Source: Meghimatium bilineatum
Taxonomy: Eukaryota; Mollusca; Gastropoda; Stylommatophora; Philomycidae
Reading direction: 5' to 3'
NCBI GenBank assembly: GCA_034231615.1
Contig: CM067315.1
Coordinates: 17,277,513-17,341,512, forward strand
Length of the DNA: 64,000 nucleotides
The notes beneath the pieces are model-generated. The model was not told the origin of the DNA and searched no databases. It worked only from the letters and a program-made list of their open reading frames with translations. The position numbers were made by a program, and so were the translations under genes. Shown here piece after piece: positions 35,363 through 49,321 of this stretch (position 1 is its first letter; each line of letters begins with the position of its first letter).

Positions 35363-38300
35363 GACGTCTTAAGCTGCAATACATCAAATTAGTGTATAAA
35401 TTGCCAGGATATACAGAGTTCTGTTGTAGAAAGCTGCAGTACACTCAATTTGTGAGTAATATGCCAGAATACAACGAGTTCTAACGTAGTAAGCTACAAT
35501 ACACCAAATTCGTGTGCAGATTACAATTTCTGGTGTAGTAAGCTGCAATACAACGAAATCACGTGTAATAGACCAGAATACACTCAATTCTAGTGTAGAA
35601 AGCTTCAGTACAATGGGTTTGTGAGTAATATGCTAGAATAACATAGTTTTGGCGTACTAAACTGCAATAGACCCAATTCGTGCGTTATACGACAATTCTG
35701 AAGTAGTAAGCTACAATACACCAAAGTAGTGTGTCCAGAATACAATTTCTGTTCTAGTAAGCTGCAGTACACTCAATTTGTTAGATATGCCAGAATACAA
35801 CGAGATCTGACATACTAAACAGCAAGAGACCTAATTTGTGTATAGTACGCCAGTTTTCTGACGTCTTAAGCTGCAATACATCATATTAGTGTGTAAATTG
35901 CCAGGATATACAGAGTTCTGTTGTAGAAAGCTGCAGTACACTCAATATGTGAGTAATATGCCAGAATACAACGAGTTCTAACGTAGTAAGCTACAATACA
36001 CCAAATTCGTGTGCAGATTACAATTTCTGGTGTAGTAAGCTGCAATACAACGAAATCACGTGTAATAGACCAGAATACACTCAATTCTAGTGTAGAAAGC
36101 TTCAGTACAATGGGTTTGTGAGTAATATGCTAGAATAACAGAGTTTTGGCGTACTAAACTGCAATAGACCCAATTCGTGCGTTATACGACAATTCTGAAG
36201 TAGTAAGCTACAATACACCAAATTCGTGTGTCCAGAATACAATTTCAGTTCTAGTAAGCTGCAGTACACTCAATTTGTTAGATATGCCAGAATACGAGAT
36301 CTGACATACTAAACAGCAAGAGACCTAATTTGTGTGTAGTACGCCAGCCAGTTTTCTGACGTCTTAAGCTGCAATACATCAAATTAGTGTGTAAATTGCC
36401 AGGATATACAGAGTTCTGTTGTAGAAAGCTGCAGTACACTCAATTTGTGAGTAATATGCCAGAATACAACGAGTTCTAACGTAGTAAGCTACACCAAATT
36501 CGTGTGCAGATTACAATTTCTGGTGTAGTAAGCTGCAATACAACGAAATCACGTGTAATAGACCAGAATACACTCAATTCTAGCGTAGAAAGCTTCAGTA
36601 CAATGGGTTTGTGAGTAATATGCTAGAATAACAGAGTTTTGGCGTACTAAACTGCAATAGACCCAATTCGTGCGTTATACGACAATTCTGAAGTAGTAAG
36701 CTACAATACACCAAATTCGTGTGTCCAGAATACAATTTCTGTTCTAGTAAGCTGCAGTACACTCAATTTGTTAGATATGCCAGAATACAACGAGATCTGA
36801 CATACTAAACAGCAAGAGACCTAATTTGTGTGTAGTACGCCAGTTTTCTGACGTCTTAAGCTGCAATACATCATATTAGTGTGTAAATTGCCAGGATATA
36901 CAGAGTTCTGTTGTAGAAAGCTGCAGTACACTCAATTTGTGAGTAATATGCCAGAATACGAGTTCTAACGTAGTAAGCTACAATAAACCAAATTCGTGTG
37001 CAGATTACAATTTCTGGTGTAGTAAGCTGCAATACAACGAAATCACGTGTAATAGACCAGAATACACTCAATTCTAGTGTAGAAAGCTTCAGTACAATGG
37101 GTGTGTGAGTAATATGCTAGAATAACAGAGTTTTGGCGTACTAAACTGCAATAGACCCAATTCGTGCGTAATACGACAATTCTGAAGTAGTAAGCTACAA
37201 TACACCAAATTCGTGTGTCCAGAATACAATATCTGGTGTAGTAAGCTGAAATACAACGAAATCACGTGTAATATACCAGAATACACCCAATTCTAGTGTA
37301 GAAAGCTTCAGTACAATGGGTTTGTGAGTAATATGCCAGAATACAACGAGTTCAAACGTAGTAAGCTACAATACACCAAATTCGTGTGCAGAATACAATT
37401 TCTGGTGTAGTAAGCTGCAATACAACGAAATCACGTGTAATAGACCAGAATACACTCAATTCTAGTGTAGAAAGCTTCAGTACAATGGGTTTGTGAGTAA
37501 TATGCTAGAATAACATAGTTTTGGCGTACTAAACTGCAATAGACCCAATTCGTGCGTTATACGACAATTCTGAAGTAGTAAGCTACAATACACCAAAGTA
37601 GTGTGTCCAGAATACAATTTCTGTTCTAGTAAGCTGCAGTACACTCAATTTGTTAGATATGCCAGAATACAACGAGATCTGACATACTAAACAGCAAGAG
37701 ACCTAATTTGTGTGTAGTACGCCAGTTTTCTGACGTCTTAAGCTGCAATACATCATATTAGTGTGTAAATTGCCAGGATATACAGAGTTCTGTTGTAGAA
37801 AGCTGCAGTACACTCAATTTGTGAGTAATATGCCAGAATACAACGAGTTCTAACGTAGTAAGCTACAATACACCAAATTCGTGTGCAGATTACAATTTCT
37901 GGTGTAAACAGCTGCAATACAAAGAAATCACGTGTAATAGACCAGAATACACTCAATTCTAGCGTAGAAAGCTTCAGTACAATAGATTTGTGAGTAATAT
38001 GCTAGAATAACAGAGTTTTGGCGTACTAAACTGCAATAGACCCAATTCGTGCGTTATACGACAATTCTGAAGTAGTAAGCTACAATACACCAAATTCGTG
38101 TGTCCAGAATACAATTTCAGTTCTAGTAAGCTGCAGTACACTCAATTTGTTAGATATGCCAGAATACAACGAGATCTGACATACTAAACAGCAAGAGACC
38201 TAATTTGTGTGTAGTACGCCAGTTTTCTGACGTCTTAAGCTGCAATACATCAAATTAGTGTGTAAATTGCCAGGATATACAGAGTTCTGTTGTAGAAAGC

Positions 38301-38721
38301 TGCAGTACACTCAATTTGTAATATGCCAGAATACAACGAGTTCTAACGTAGTAAGCTACAATACACCAAATTCGTGCGCAGATTACAATTTCTGGTGTAG
38401 TAAGCTGTAAAACAACGAAATCACGTGTAATAGACCAGAATACACTCAATTCTAGTGTAGAAAGCTTCAGTACAATGGGTTTGTGAGTAATATGCTAGAA
38501 TAACAGAGTTTTGGCGTACTAAACTGCAATAGACCCAATTCGTGCGTTATACGACAATTCTGAAGTAGTAAGCTACAATACACCAAAGTCGTGTGTCCAG
38601 AATACAATTTCTGTTCTAGTAAGCTGCAGTACACTCAATTTGTTAGATATGCCAGAATACAACGAGGTCTGACATACTAAACAGCAAGAGACCTAATTTG
38701 TGTGTAGTACGCCAGTTTTCT
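35363..38721. repeat. Mixed unit stretch 497-498-492-882-497-493
   Basis: Unit starts: 35363, 35860 (498), 36358 (492), 36850 (882), 37732 and 38229 (493). The 35860-37731 part is copy 2 of the 498-497-882 cassette; its middle unit lost 5 bp in H (GCTACACCAAATTC near 36490). The 38229 unit has a 4-bp deletion in G (TTTGTAATATG near 38318) and the CGTGCGCAG / CTGTAAAAC markers seen at 42587. CGAGGTCT near 38664 abolishes the AGATCT of D. Confidence 0.89.
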
Positions 38722-41700
38722 GACGTCTTAAGCTGCAATACATCATATTATTGTGTAAATTGCCAGGATATACAGAGTTCTGTTGTAGAAAGCTGCAGTA
38801 CACTCAATTTGTGAGTAATATGCCAGAATACAACGAGTTCTAACGTAGTAAGCTACAATACACCAAATTCGTGTGCAGATTACAATTTCTGGTGTAGTAA
38901 GCTGCAATACAACGAAATCACGTGTAATAGACCAGAATACACTCAATTCTAGTGTAGAAAGCTTCAGTACAATGGGTTTGTGAGTAATATGCTAGAATAA
39001 CATAGTTTTGGCGTACTAAACTGCAATAGACCCAATTCGTGCGTTATACGACAATTCTGAAGTAGTAAGCTACAATACACCAAAGTAGTGTGTCCAGAAT
39101 ACAATTTCTGTTCTAGTAAGCTGCAGTACACTCAATTTGTTAGATATGCCAGAATACAACGAGATCTGACATACTAAACAGCAAGAGACCTAATTTGTGT
39201 ATAGTACGCCAGTTTTCTGACGTCTTAAGCTGCAATACATCATATTAGTGTGTAAATTGCCAGGATATACAGAGTTCTGTTGTAGAAAGCTGCAGTACAC
39301 TCAATATGTGAGTAATATGCCAGAATACAACGAGTTCTAACGTAGTAAGCTACAATACACCAAATTCGTGTGCAGATTACAATTTCTGGTGTAGTAAGCT
39401 GCAATACAACGAAATCACGTGTAATAGACCAGAATACACTCAATTCTAGTGTAGAAAGCTTCAGTACAATGGGTTTGTGAGTAATATGCTAGAATAACAG
39501 AGTTTTGGCGTACTAAACTGCAATAGACCCAATTCGTGCGTTATACGACAATTCTGAAGTAGTAAGCTACAATACACCAAAGTCGTGTGTCCAGAATACA
39601 ATTTCTGTTCTAGTAAGCTGCAGTACACTCAATTTGTTAGATATGCCAGAATACAACGAGATCTGACATACTAAACAGCAAGAGACCTAATTTGTGTGTA
39701 GTACGCCAGTTTTCTGACGTCTTAAGCTGCAATACATCATATTATTGTGTAAATTGCCAGGATATACAGAGTTCTGTTGTAGAAAGCTGCAGTACACTCA
39801 ATTTGTGAGTAATATGCCAGAATACAACGAGTTCTAACGTAGTAAGCTACAATACACCAAATTCGTGTGCAGATTACAATTTCTGGTGTAGTAAGCTGCA
39901 ATACAACGAAATCACGTGTAATAGACCAGAATACACTCAATTCTAGTGTAGAAAGCTTCAGTACAATGGGTTTGTGAGTAATATGCTAGAATAACATAGT
40001 TTTGGCGTACTAAACTGCAATAGACCCAATTCGTGCGTTATACGACAATTCTGAAGTAGTAAGCTACAATACACCAAAGTAGTGTGTCCAGAATACAATT
40101 TCTGTTCTAGTAAGCTGCAGTACACTCAATTTGTTAGATATGCCAGAATACAACGAGATCTGACATACTAAACAGCAAGAGACCTAATTTGTGTATAGTA
40201 CGCCAGTTTTCTGACGTCTTAAGCTGCAATACATCATATTAGTGTGTAAATTGCCAGGATATACAGAGTTCTGTTGTAGAAAGCTGCAGTACACTCAATA
40301 TGTGAGTAATATGCCAGAATACAACGAGTTCTAACGTAGTAAGCTACAATACACCAAATTCGTGTGCAGATTACAATTTCTGGTGTAGTAAGCTGCAATA
40401 CAACGAAATCACGTGTAATAGACCAGAATACACTCAATTCTAGTGTAGAAAGCTTCAGTACAATGGGTTTGTGAGTAATATGCTAGAATAACAGAGTTTT
40501 GGCGTACTAAACTGCAATAGACCCAATTCGTGCGTTATACGACAATTCTGAAGTAGTAAGCTACAATACACCAAATTCGTGTGTCCAGAATACAATTTCA
40601 GTTCTAGTAAGCTGCAGTACACTCAATTTGTTAGATATGCCAGAATACGAGATCTGACATACTAAACAGCAAGAGACCTAATTTGTGTGTAGTACGCCAG
40701 CCAGTTTTCTGACGTCTTAAGCTGCAATACATCAAATTAGTGTGTAAATTGCCAGGATATACAGAGTTCTGTTGTAGAAAGCTGCAGTACACTCAATTTG
40801 TGAGTAATATGCCAGAATACAACGAGTTCTAACGTAGTAAGCTACAATACACCAAATTCGTGTGCAGATTACAATTTCTGGTGTAGTAAGCTGCAATACA
40901 ACGAAATCACGTGTAATAGACCAGAATACACTCAATTCTAGCGTAGAAAGCTTCAGTACAATGGGTTTGTGAGTAATATGCTAGAATAACAGAGTTTTGG
41001 CGTACTAAACTGCAATAGACCCAATTCGTGCGTTATACGACAATTCTGAAGTAGTAAGCTACAATACACCAAATTCGTGTGTCCAGAATACAATTTCTGT
41101 TCTAGTAAGCTGCAGTACACTCAATTTGTTAGATATGCCAGAATACAACGAGATCTGACATACTAAACAGCAAGAGACCTAATTTGTGTGTAGTACGCCA
41201 GTTTTCTGACGTCTTAAGCTGCAATACATCATATTAGTGTGTAAATTGCCAGGATATACAGAGTTCTGTTGTAGAAAGCTGCAGTACACTCAATTTGTGA
41301 GTAATATGCCAGAATACGAGTTCTAACGTAGTAAGCTACAATAAACCAAATTCGTGTGCAGATTACAATTTCTGGTGTAGTAAGCTGCAATACAACGAAA
41401 TCACGTGTAATAGACCAGAATACACTCAATTCTAGTGTAGAAAGCTTCAGTACAATGGGTGTGTGAGTAATATGCTAGAATAACAGAGTTTTGGCGTACT
41501 AAACTGCAATAGACCCAATTCGTGCGTAATACGACAATTCTGAAGTAGTAAGCTACAATACACCAAATTCGTGTGTCCAGAATACAATATCTGGTGTAGT
41601 AAGCTGAAATACAACGAAATCACGTGTAATATACCAGAATACACCCAATTCTAGTGTAGAAAGCTTCAGTACAATGGGTTTGTGAGTAATATGCCAGAAT

Positions 41701-44700
41701 ACAACGAGTTCAAACGTAGTAAGCTACAATACACCAAATTCGTGTGCAGAATACAATTTCTGGTGTAGTAAGCTGCAATACAACGAAATCACGTGTAATA
41801 GACCAGAATACACTCAATTCTAGTGTAGAAAGCTTCAGTACAATGGGTTTGTGAGTAATATGCTAGAATAACATAGTTTTGGCGTATTAAACTGCAATAG
41901 ACCCAATTCGTGCGTTATACGACAATTCTGAAGTAGTAAGCTACAATACACCAAAGTAGTGTGTCCAGAATACAATTTCTGTTCTAGTAAGCTGCAGTAC
42001 ACTCAATTTGTTAGATATGCCAGAATACAACGAGATCTGACATACTAAACAGCAAGAGACCTAATTTGTGTGTAGTACGCCAGTTTTCTGACGTCTTAAG
42101 CTGCAATACATCATATTAGTGTGTAAATTGCCAGGATATACAGAGTTCTGTTGTAGAAAGCTGCAGTACACTCAATTTGTGAGTAATATGCCAGAATACA
42201 ACGAGTTCTAACGTAGTAAGCTACAATACACCAAATTCGTGTGCAGATTACAATTTCTGGTGTAAACAGCTGCAATACAAAGAAATCACGTGTAATAGAC
42301 CAGAATACACTCAATTCTAGCGTAGAAAGCTTCAGTACAATAGATTTGTGAGTAATATGCTAGAATAACAGAGTTTTGGCGTACTAAACTGCAATAGACC
42401 CAATTCGTGCGTTATACGACAATTCTGAAGTAGTAAGCTACAATACACCAAATTCGTGTGTCCAGAATACAATTTCAGTTCTAGTAAGCTGCAGTACACT
42501 CAATTTGTTAGATATGCCAGAATACAACGAGATCTGACATACTAAACAGCAAGAGACCTAATTTGTGTGTAGTACGCCAGTTTTCTGACGTCTTAAGCTG
42601 CAATACATCAAATTAGTGTGTAAATTGCCAGGATATACAGAGTTCTGTTGTAGAAAGCTGCAGTACACTCAATTTGTGAGTAATATGCCAGAATACAACG
42701 AGTTCTAACGTAGTAAGCTACAATACACCAAATTCGTGCGCAGATTACAATTTCTGGTGTAGTAAGCTGTAAAACAACGAAATCACGTGTAATAGACCAG
42801 AATACACTCAATTCTAGTGTAGAAAGCTTCAGTACAATGGGTTTGTGAGTAATATGCTAGAATAACAGAGTTTTGGCGTACTAAACTGCAATAGACCCAA
42901 TTCGTGCGTTATACGACAATTCTGAAGTAGTAAGCTACAATACACCAAAGTCGTGTGTCCAGAATACAATTTCTGTTCTAGTAAGCTGCAGTACACTCAA
43001 TTTGTTAGATATGCCAGAATACAACGAGATCTGACATACTAAACAGCAAGAGACCTAATTTGTGTGTAGTACGCCAGTTTTCTGACGTCTTAAGCTGCAA
43101 TACATCATATTATTGTGTAAATTGCCAGGATATACAGAGTTCTGTTGTAGAAAGCTGCAGTACACTCAATTTGTGAGTAATATGCCAGAATACAACGAGT
43201 TCTAACGTAGTAAGCTACAATACACCAAATTCGTGTGCAGATTACAATTTCTGGTGTAGTAAGCTGCAATACAACGAAATCACGTGTAATAGACCAGAAT
43301 ACACTCAATTCTAGCGTAGAAAGCTTCAGTACAATGGGTTTGTGAGTAATATGCTAGAATAACAGAGTTTTGGCGTACTAAACTGCAATATACCCTATTC
43401 GTGTGTTATACGACAATTCTGAAGTAGTAAGCTACAATACACCAAATTCGTGTGTCCAGAATACAATTTCTGTTCTAGTAAGCTGCATTACACAATTTGT
43501 TAGTTATATGCCAGAATACGAGATCTGACATACTAAACAGCAAGAGACCTAATTTGTGTGTAGTACGCCAGTCTTCTGATGTCTTAAGTTGCAATACATC
43601 AAATTAGTGTGTAAATTCCCAAGATATACAGAGTTCTGTTGTAGAAAGCTGCAGTACACTCAATTTGTGAGTAATATGCCAGAATACAACGAGTTCTAAC
43701 GTAGCAAGCTACAATACACCAAATTCGTGTGCAGATTACAATTTCTGGTGTAGTAAGCTGCAATACAACGAAATCACGTGTAATAGACCAGAATACACTC
43801 AATTCTAGCGTAGAAAGCTTCAGTACAATGGGTTTGTGAGTAATATGCTAGAATAACAGAGTTTTGGCGTACTAAACTGCAATAGACCCAATTCGTGCGT
43901 AATACGACAATTCTGAAGTAGTAAGCTACAATACACCAAATTCGTGTGTCCAGAATACAATATCTGGTGTAGTAAGCTGAAATACAACGAAATCACGTGT
44001 AATAGACCAGAATACACTCAATTCTAGTGTAGAAAGCTTCAGTACAATGGGTTTGTGAGTAATATGCCAGAATACAACGAGTTCAAACGTAGTAAGCTAC
44101 AATACACCAAATTCGTGTGCAGATTACAATTTCTGGTGTAGTAAGCTGCAATACAACGAAATCACGTGTAATAGACCAGAATACACTCAATTCTAGCGTA
44201 GAATGCTTCAGTACAATGGGTTTGTGAGTAATATGCTAGAATAACAGAGTTTTGGCGTACTAAACTGCAATAGACCCAATTCGTGCGTTATACGACAATT
44301 CTGAAGTAGTAAGCTACAATACACCAAATTCGTGTGTCCAGAATACAATTTCTGTTCTAGTAAGCTGCAGTACACAATTTGTTAGTTATATGCCAGAATA
44401 CAACGAGATCTGACATACTAAACAGCAAGAGACCTAATTTGTGTGTAGTACGCCAGTTTTCTGACGTCTTAAGCTGCAATACATCAAATTAGTGTATAAA
44501 TTGCCAGGATATACAGAGTTCTGTTGTAGAAAGCTGCAGTACACTCAATTTGTGAGTAATATGCCAGAATACAACGAGTTCTAACGTAGTAAGCTACAAT
44601 ACACCAAATTCGTGTGCAGATTACAATTTCTGGTGTAGTAAGCTGCAATACAACGAAATCACGTGTAATAGACCAGAATACACTCAATTCTAGCGTAGAA

Positions 44701-44959
44701 TGCTTCAGTACAATGGGTTTGTGAGTAATATGCTAGAATAACAGAGTTTTGGCGTACTAAACTGCAATAGACCCAATTCGTGCGTTATACGACAATTCTG
44801 AAGTAGTAAGCTACAATACACCAAATTCGTGTGTCCAGAATACAATTTCTGTTCTAGTAGGCTGCAGTACACTCAATTTGTTAGATATGCCAGAATACAA
44901 CGAGATCTGACATACTAAACAGCAAGAGACCTAATTTGTGTGTAGTACGCCAGTTTTCT
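38722..44959. repeat. Macro higher-order repeat, copy 1 (6238 bp)
   Basis: Unit starts: 38722, 39219, 39716, 40213 (498), 40711, 41208 (882), 42090, 42587, 43084 (494), 43578 (885) and 44463. It holds two CTCAATATGTG units (39219, 40213), one GCCAGCCAG unit (near 40697), the GTGCGCAG unit (42587) and the TATACCCTATTCG unit (near 43389). The portion 39219-44462 (5244 bp) is matched unit for unit at 49819-55062. Confidence 0.91.
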
Positions 44960-47900
44960 GACGTCTTAAGCTGCAATACATCAAATTAGTGTATAAATTG
45001 CCAGGATATACAGAGTTCTGTTGTAGAAAGCTGCAGTACACTCAATTTGTGAGTAATATGCCAGAATACAACGAGTTCTAACGTAGTAAGCTACAATACA
45101 CCAAATTCTTGTGCAGATTACAATTTCTGGTGTAGTAAGCTGCAATACAACGAAATCACGTGTAATAGACCAGAATACACTCAATTCTAGTGTAGAAAGC
45201 TTCAGTACAATGGGTTTGTGAGTAATATGCTAGAATAACATAGTTTTGGCGTACTAAACTGCAATAGACCCAATTCGTGCGTTATACGACAATTCTGAAG
45301 TAGTAAGCTACAATACACCAAAGTAGTGTGTCCAGAATACAATTTCTGTTCTAGTAAGCTGCAGTACACTCAATTTGTTAGATATGCCAGAATACAACGA
45401 GATCTGACATACTAAACAGCAAGAGACCTAATTTGTGTATAGTACGCCAGTTTTCTGACGTCTTAAGCTGCAATACATCATATTAGTGTGTAAATTGCCA
45501 GGATATACAGAGTTCTGTTGTAGAAAGCTGCAGTACACTCAATATGTGAGTAATATGCCAGAATACAACGAGTTCTAACGTAGTAAGCTACAATACACCA
45601 AATTCGTGTGCAGATTACAATTTCTGGTGTAGTAAGCTGCAATACAACGAAATCACGTGTAATAGACCAGAATACACTCAATTCTAGTGTAGAAAGCTTC
45701 AGTACAATGGGTTTGTGAGTAATATGCTAGAATAACAGAGTTTTGGCGTACTAAACTGCAATAGACCCAATTCGTGCGTTATACGACAATTCTGAAGTAG
45801 TAAGCTACAATACACCAAAGTCGTGTGTCCAGAATACAATTTCTGTTCTAGTAAGCTGCAGTACACTCAATTTGTTAGATATGCCAGAATACAACGAGAT
45901 CTGACATACTAAACAGCAAGAGACCTAATTTGTGTGTAGTACGCCAGTTTTCTGACGTCTTAAGCTGCAATACATCATATTATTGTGTAAATTGCCAGGA
46001 TATACAGAGTTCTGTTGTAGAAAGCTGCAGTACACTCAATTTGTGAGTAATATGCCAGAATACAACGAGTTCTAACGTAGTAAGCTACAATACACCAAAT
46101 TCGTGTGCAGATTACAATTTCTGGTGTAGTAAGCTGCAATACAACGAAATCACGTGTAATAGACCAGAATACACTCAATTCTAGTGTAGAAAGCTTCAGT
46201 ACAATGGGTTTGTGAGTAATATGCTAGAATAACATAGTTTTGGCGTACTAAACTGCAATAGACCCAATTCGTGCGTTATACGACAATTCTGAAGTAGTAA
46301 GCTACAATACACCAAAGTAGTGTGTCCAGAATACAATTTCTGTTCTAGTAAGCTGCAGTACACTCAATTTGTTAGATATGCCAGAATACAACGAGATCTG
46401 ACATACTAAACAGCAAGAGACCTAATTTGTGTATAGTACGCCAGTTTTCTGACGTCTTAAGCTGCAATACATCATATTAGTGTGTAAATTGCCAGGATAT
46501 ACAGAGTTCTGTTGTAGAAAGCTGCAGTACACTCAATATGTGAGTAATATGCCAGAATACAACGAGTTCTAACGTAGTAAGCTACAATACACCAAATTCG
46601 TGTGCAGATTACAATTTCTGGTGTAGTAAGCTGCAATACAACGAAATCACGTGTAATAGACCAGAATACACTCAATTCTAGTGTAGAAAGCTTCAGTACA
46701 ATGGGTTTGTGAGTAATATGCTAGAATAACAGAGTTTTGGCGTACTAAACTGCAATAGACCCAATTCGTGCGTTATACGACAATTCTGAAGTAGTAAGCT
46801 ACAATACACCAAATTCGTGTGTCCAGAATACAATTTCAGTTCTAGTAAGCTGCAGTACACTCAATTTGTTAGATATGCCAGAATACGAGATCTGACATAC
46901 TAAACAGCAAGAGACCTAATTTGTGTGTAGTACGCCAGCCAGTTTTCTGACGTCTTAAGCTGCAATACATCAAATTAGTGTGTAAATTGCCAGGATATAC
47001 AGAGTTCTGTTGTAGAAAGCTGCAGTACACTCAATTTGTGAGTAATATGCCAGAATACAACGAGTTCTAACGTAGTAAGCTACAATACACCAAATTCGTG
47101 TGCAGATTACAATTTCTGGTGTAGTAAGCTGCAATACAACGAAATCACGTGTAATAGACCAGAATACACTCAATTCTAGCGTAGAAAGCTTCAGTACAAT
47201 GGGTTTGTGAGTAATATGCTAGAATAACAGAGTTTTGGCGTACTAAACTGCAATAGACCCAATTCGTGCGTTATACGACAATTCTGAAGTAGTAAGCTAC
47301 AATACACCAAATTCGTGTGTCCAGAATACAATTTCTGTTCTAGTAAGCTGCAGTACACTCAATTTGTTAGATATGCCAGAATACAACGAGATCTGACATA
47401 CTAAACAGCAAGAGACCTAATTTGTGTGTAGTACGCCAGTTTTCTGACGTCTTAAGCTGCAATACATCATATTAGTGTGTAAATTGCCAGGATATACAGA
47501 GTTCTGTTGTAGAAAGCTGCAGTACACTCAATTTGTGAGTAATATGCCAGAATACAACGAGTTCTAACGTAGTAAGCTACAATACACCAAATTCGTGCGC
47601 AGATTACAATTTCTGGTGTAGTAAGCTGTAAAACAACGAAATCACGTGTAATAGACCAGAATACACTCAATTCTAGTGTAGAAAGCTTCAGTACAATGGG
47701 TTTGTGAGTAATATGCTAGAATAACAGAGTTTTGGCGTACTAAACTGCAATAGACCCAATTCGTGCGTTATACGACAATTCTGAAGTAGTAAGCTACAAT
47801 ACACCAAAGTCGTGTGTCCAGAATACAATTTCTGTTCTAGTAAGCTGCAGTACACTCAATTTGTTAGATATGCCAGAATACAACGAGATCTGACATACTA

Positions 47901-49321
47901 AACAGCAAGAGACCTAATTTGTGTGTAGTACGCCAGTTTTCTGACGTCTTAAGCTGCAATACATCATATTATTGTGTAAATTGCCAGGATATACAGAGTT
48001 CTGTTGTAGAAAGCTGCAGTACACTCAATTTGTGAGTAATATGCCAGAATACAACGAGTTCTAACGTAGTAAGCTACAATACACCAAATTCGTGTGCAGA
48101 TTACAATTTCTGGTGTAGTAAGCTGCAATACAACGAAATCACGTGTAATAGACCAGAATACACTCAATTCTAGCGTAGAAAGCTTCAGTACAATGGGTTT
48201 GTGAGTAATATGCTAGAATAACAGAGTTTTGGCGTACTAAACTGCAATATACCCTATTCGTGTGTTATACGACAATTCTGAAGTAGTAAGCTACAATACA
48301 CCAAATTCGTGTGTCCAGAATACAATTTCTGTTCTAGTAAGCTGCATTACACAATTTGTTAGTTATATGCCAGAATACGAGATCTGACATACTAAACAGC
48401 AAGAGACCTAATTTGTGTGTAGTACGCCAGTCTTCTGATGTCTTAAGTTGCAATACATCAAATTAGTGTGTAAATTCCCAAGATATACAGAGTTCTGTTG
48501 TAGAAAGCTGCAGTACACTCAATTTGTGAGTAATATGCCAGAATACAACGAGTTCTAACGTAGCAAGCTACAATACACCAAATTCGTGTGCAGATTACAA
48601 TTTCTGGTGTAGTAAGCTGCAATACAACGAAATCACGTGTAATAGACCAGAATACACTCAATTCTAGCGTAGAAAGCTTCAGTACAATGGGTTTGTGAGT
48701 AATATGCTAGAATAACAGAGTTTTGGCGTACTAAACTGCAATAGACCCAATTCGTGCGTAATACGACAATTCTGAAGTAGTAAGCTACAATACACCAAAT
48801 TCGTGTGTCCAGAATACAATATCTGGTGTAGTAAGCTGAAATACAACGAAATCACGTGTAATAGACCAGAATACACTCAATTCTAGTGTAGAAAGCTTCA
48901 GTACAATGGGTTTGTGAGTAATATGCCAGAATACAACGAGTTCAAACGTAGTAAGCTACAATACACCAAATTCGTGTGCAGATTACAATTTCTGGTGTAG
49001 TAAGCTGCAATACAACGAAATCACGTGTAATAGACCAGAATACACTCAATTCTAGCGTAGAATGCTTCAGTACAATGGGTTTGTGAGTAATATGCTAGAA
49101 TAACAGAGTTTTGGCGTACTAAACTGCAATAGACCCAATTCGTGCGTTATACGACAATTCTGAAGTAGTAAGCTACAATACACCAAATTCGTGTGTCCAG
49201 AATACAATTTCTGTTCTAGTAAGCTGCAGTACACAATTTGTTAGTTATATGCCAGAATACAACGAGATCTGACATACTAAACAGCAAGAGACCTAATTTG
49301 TGTGTAGTACGCCAGTTTTCT
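44960..49321. repeat. Macro higher-order repeat, copy 2 (4362 bp, internally deleted)
   Basis: Unit starts: 44960, 45457, 45954, 46451 (498), 46949, 47446, 47943 (494) and 48437 (885). Compared with copy 3 it lacks 1379 bp, the sum of one 882-bp and one 497-bp unit. The 47446 unit is the scar: its F has CATCATATTAG as in the 41208/51808 units, while the rest (CGTGCGCAG near 47597, CTGTAAAAC) is of the 42587/53187 type. The 44960 unit shares the rare AAATTCTTGTG in H (near 45105) with the 49322 unit. Confidence 0.9.
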
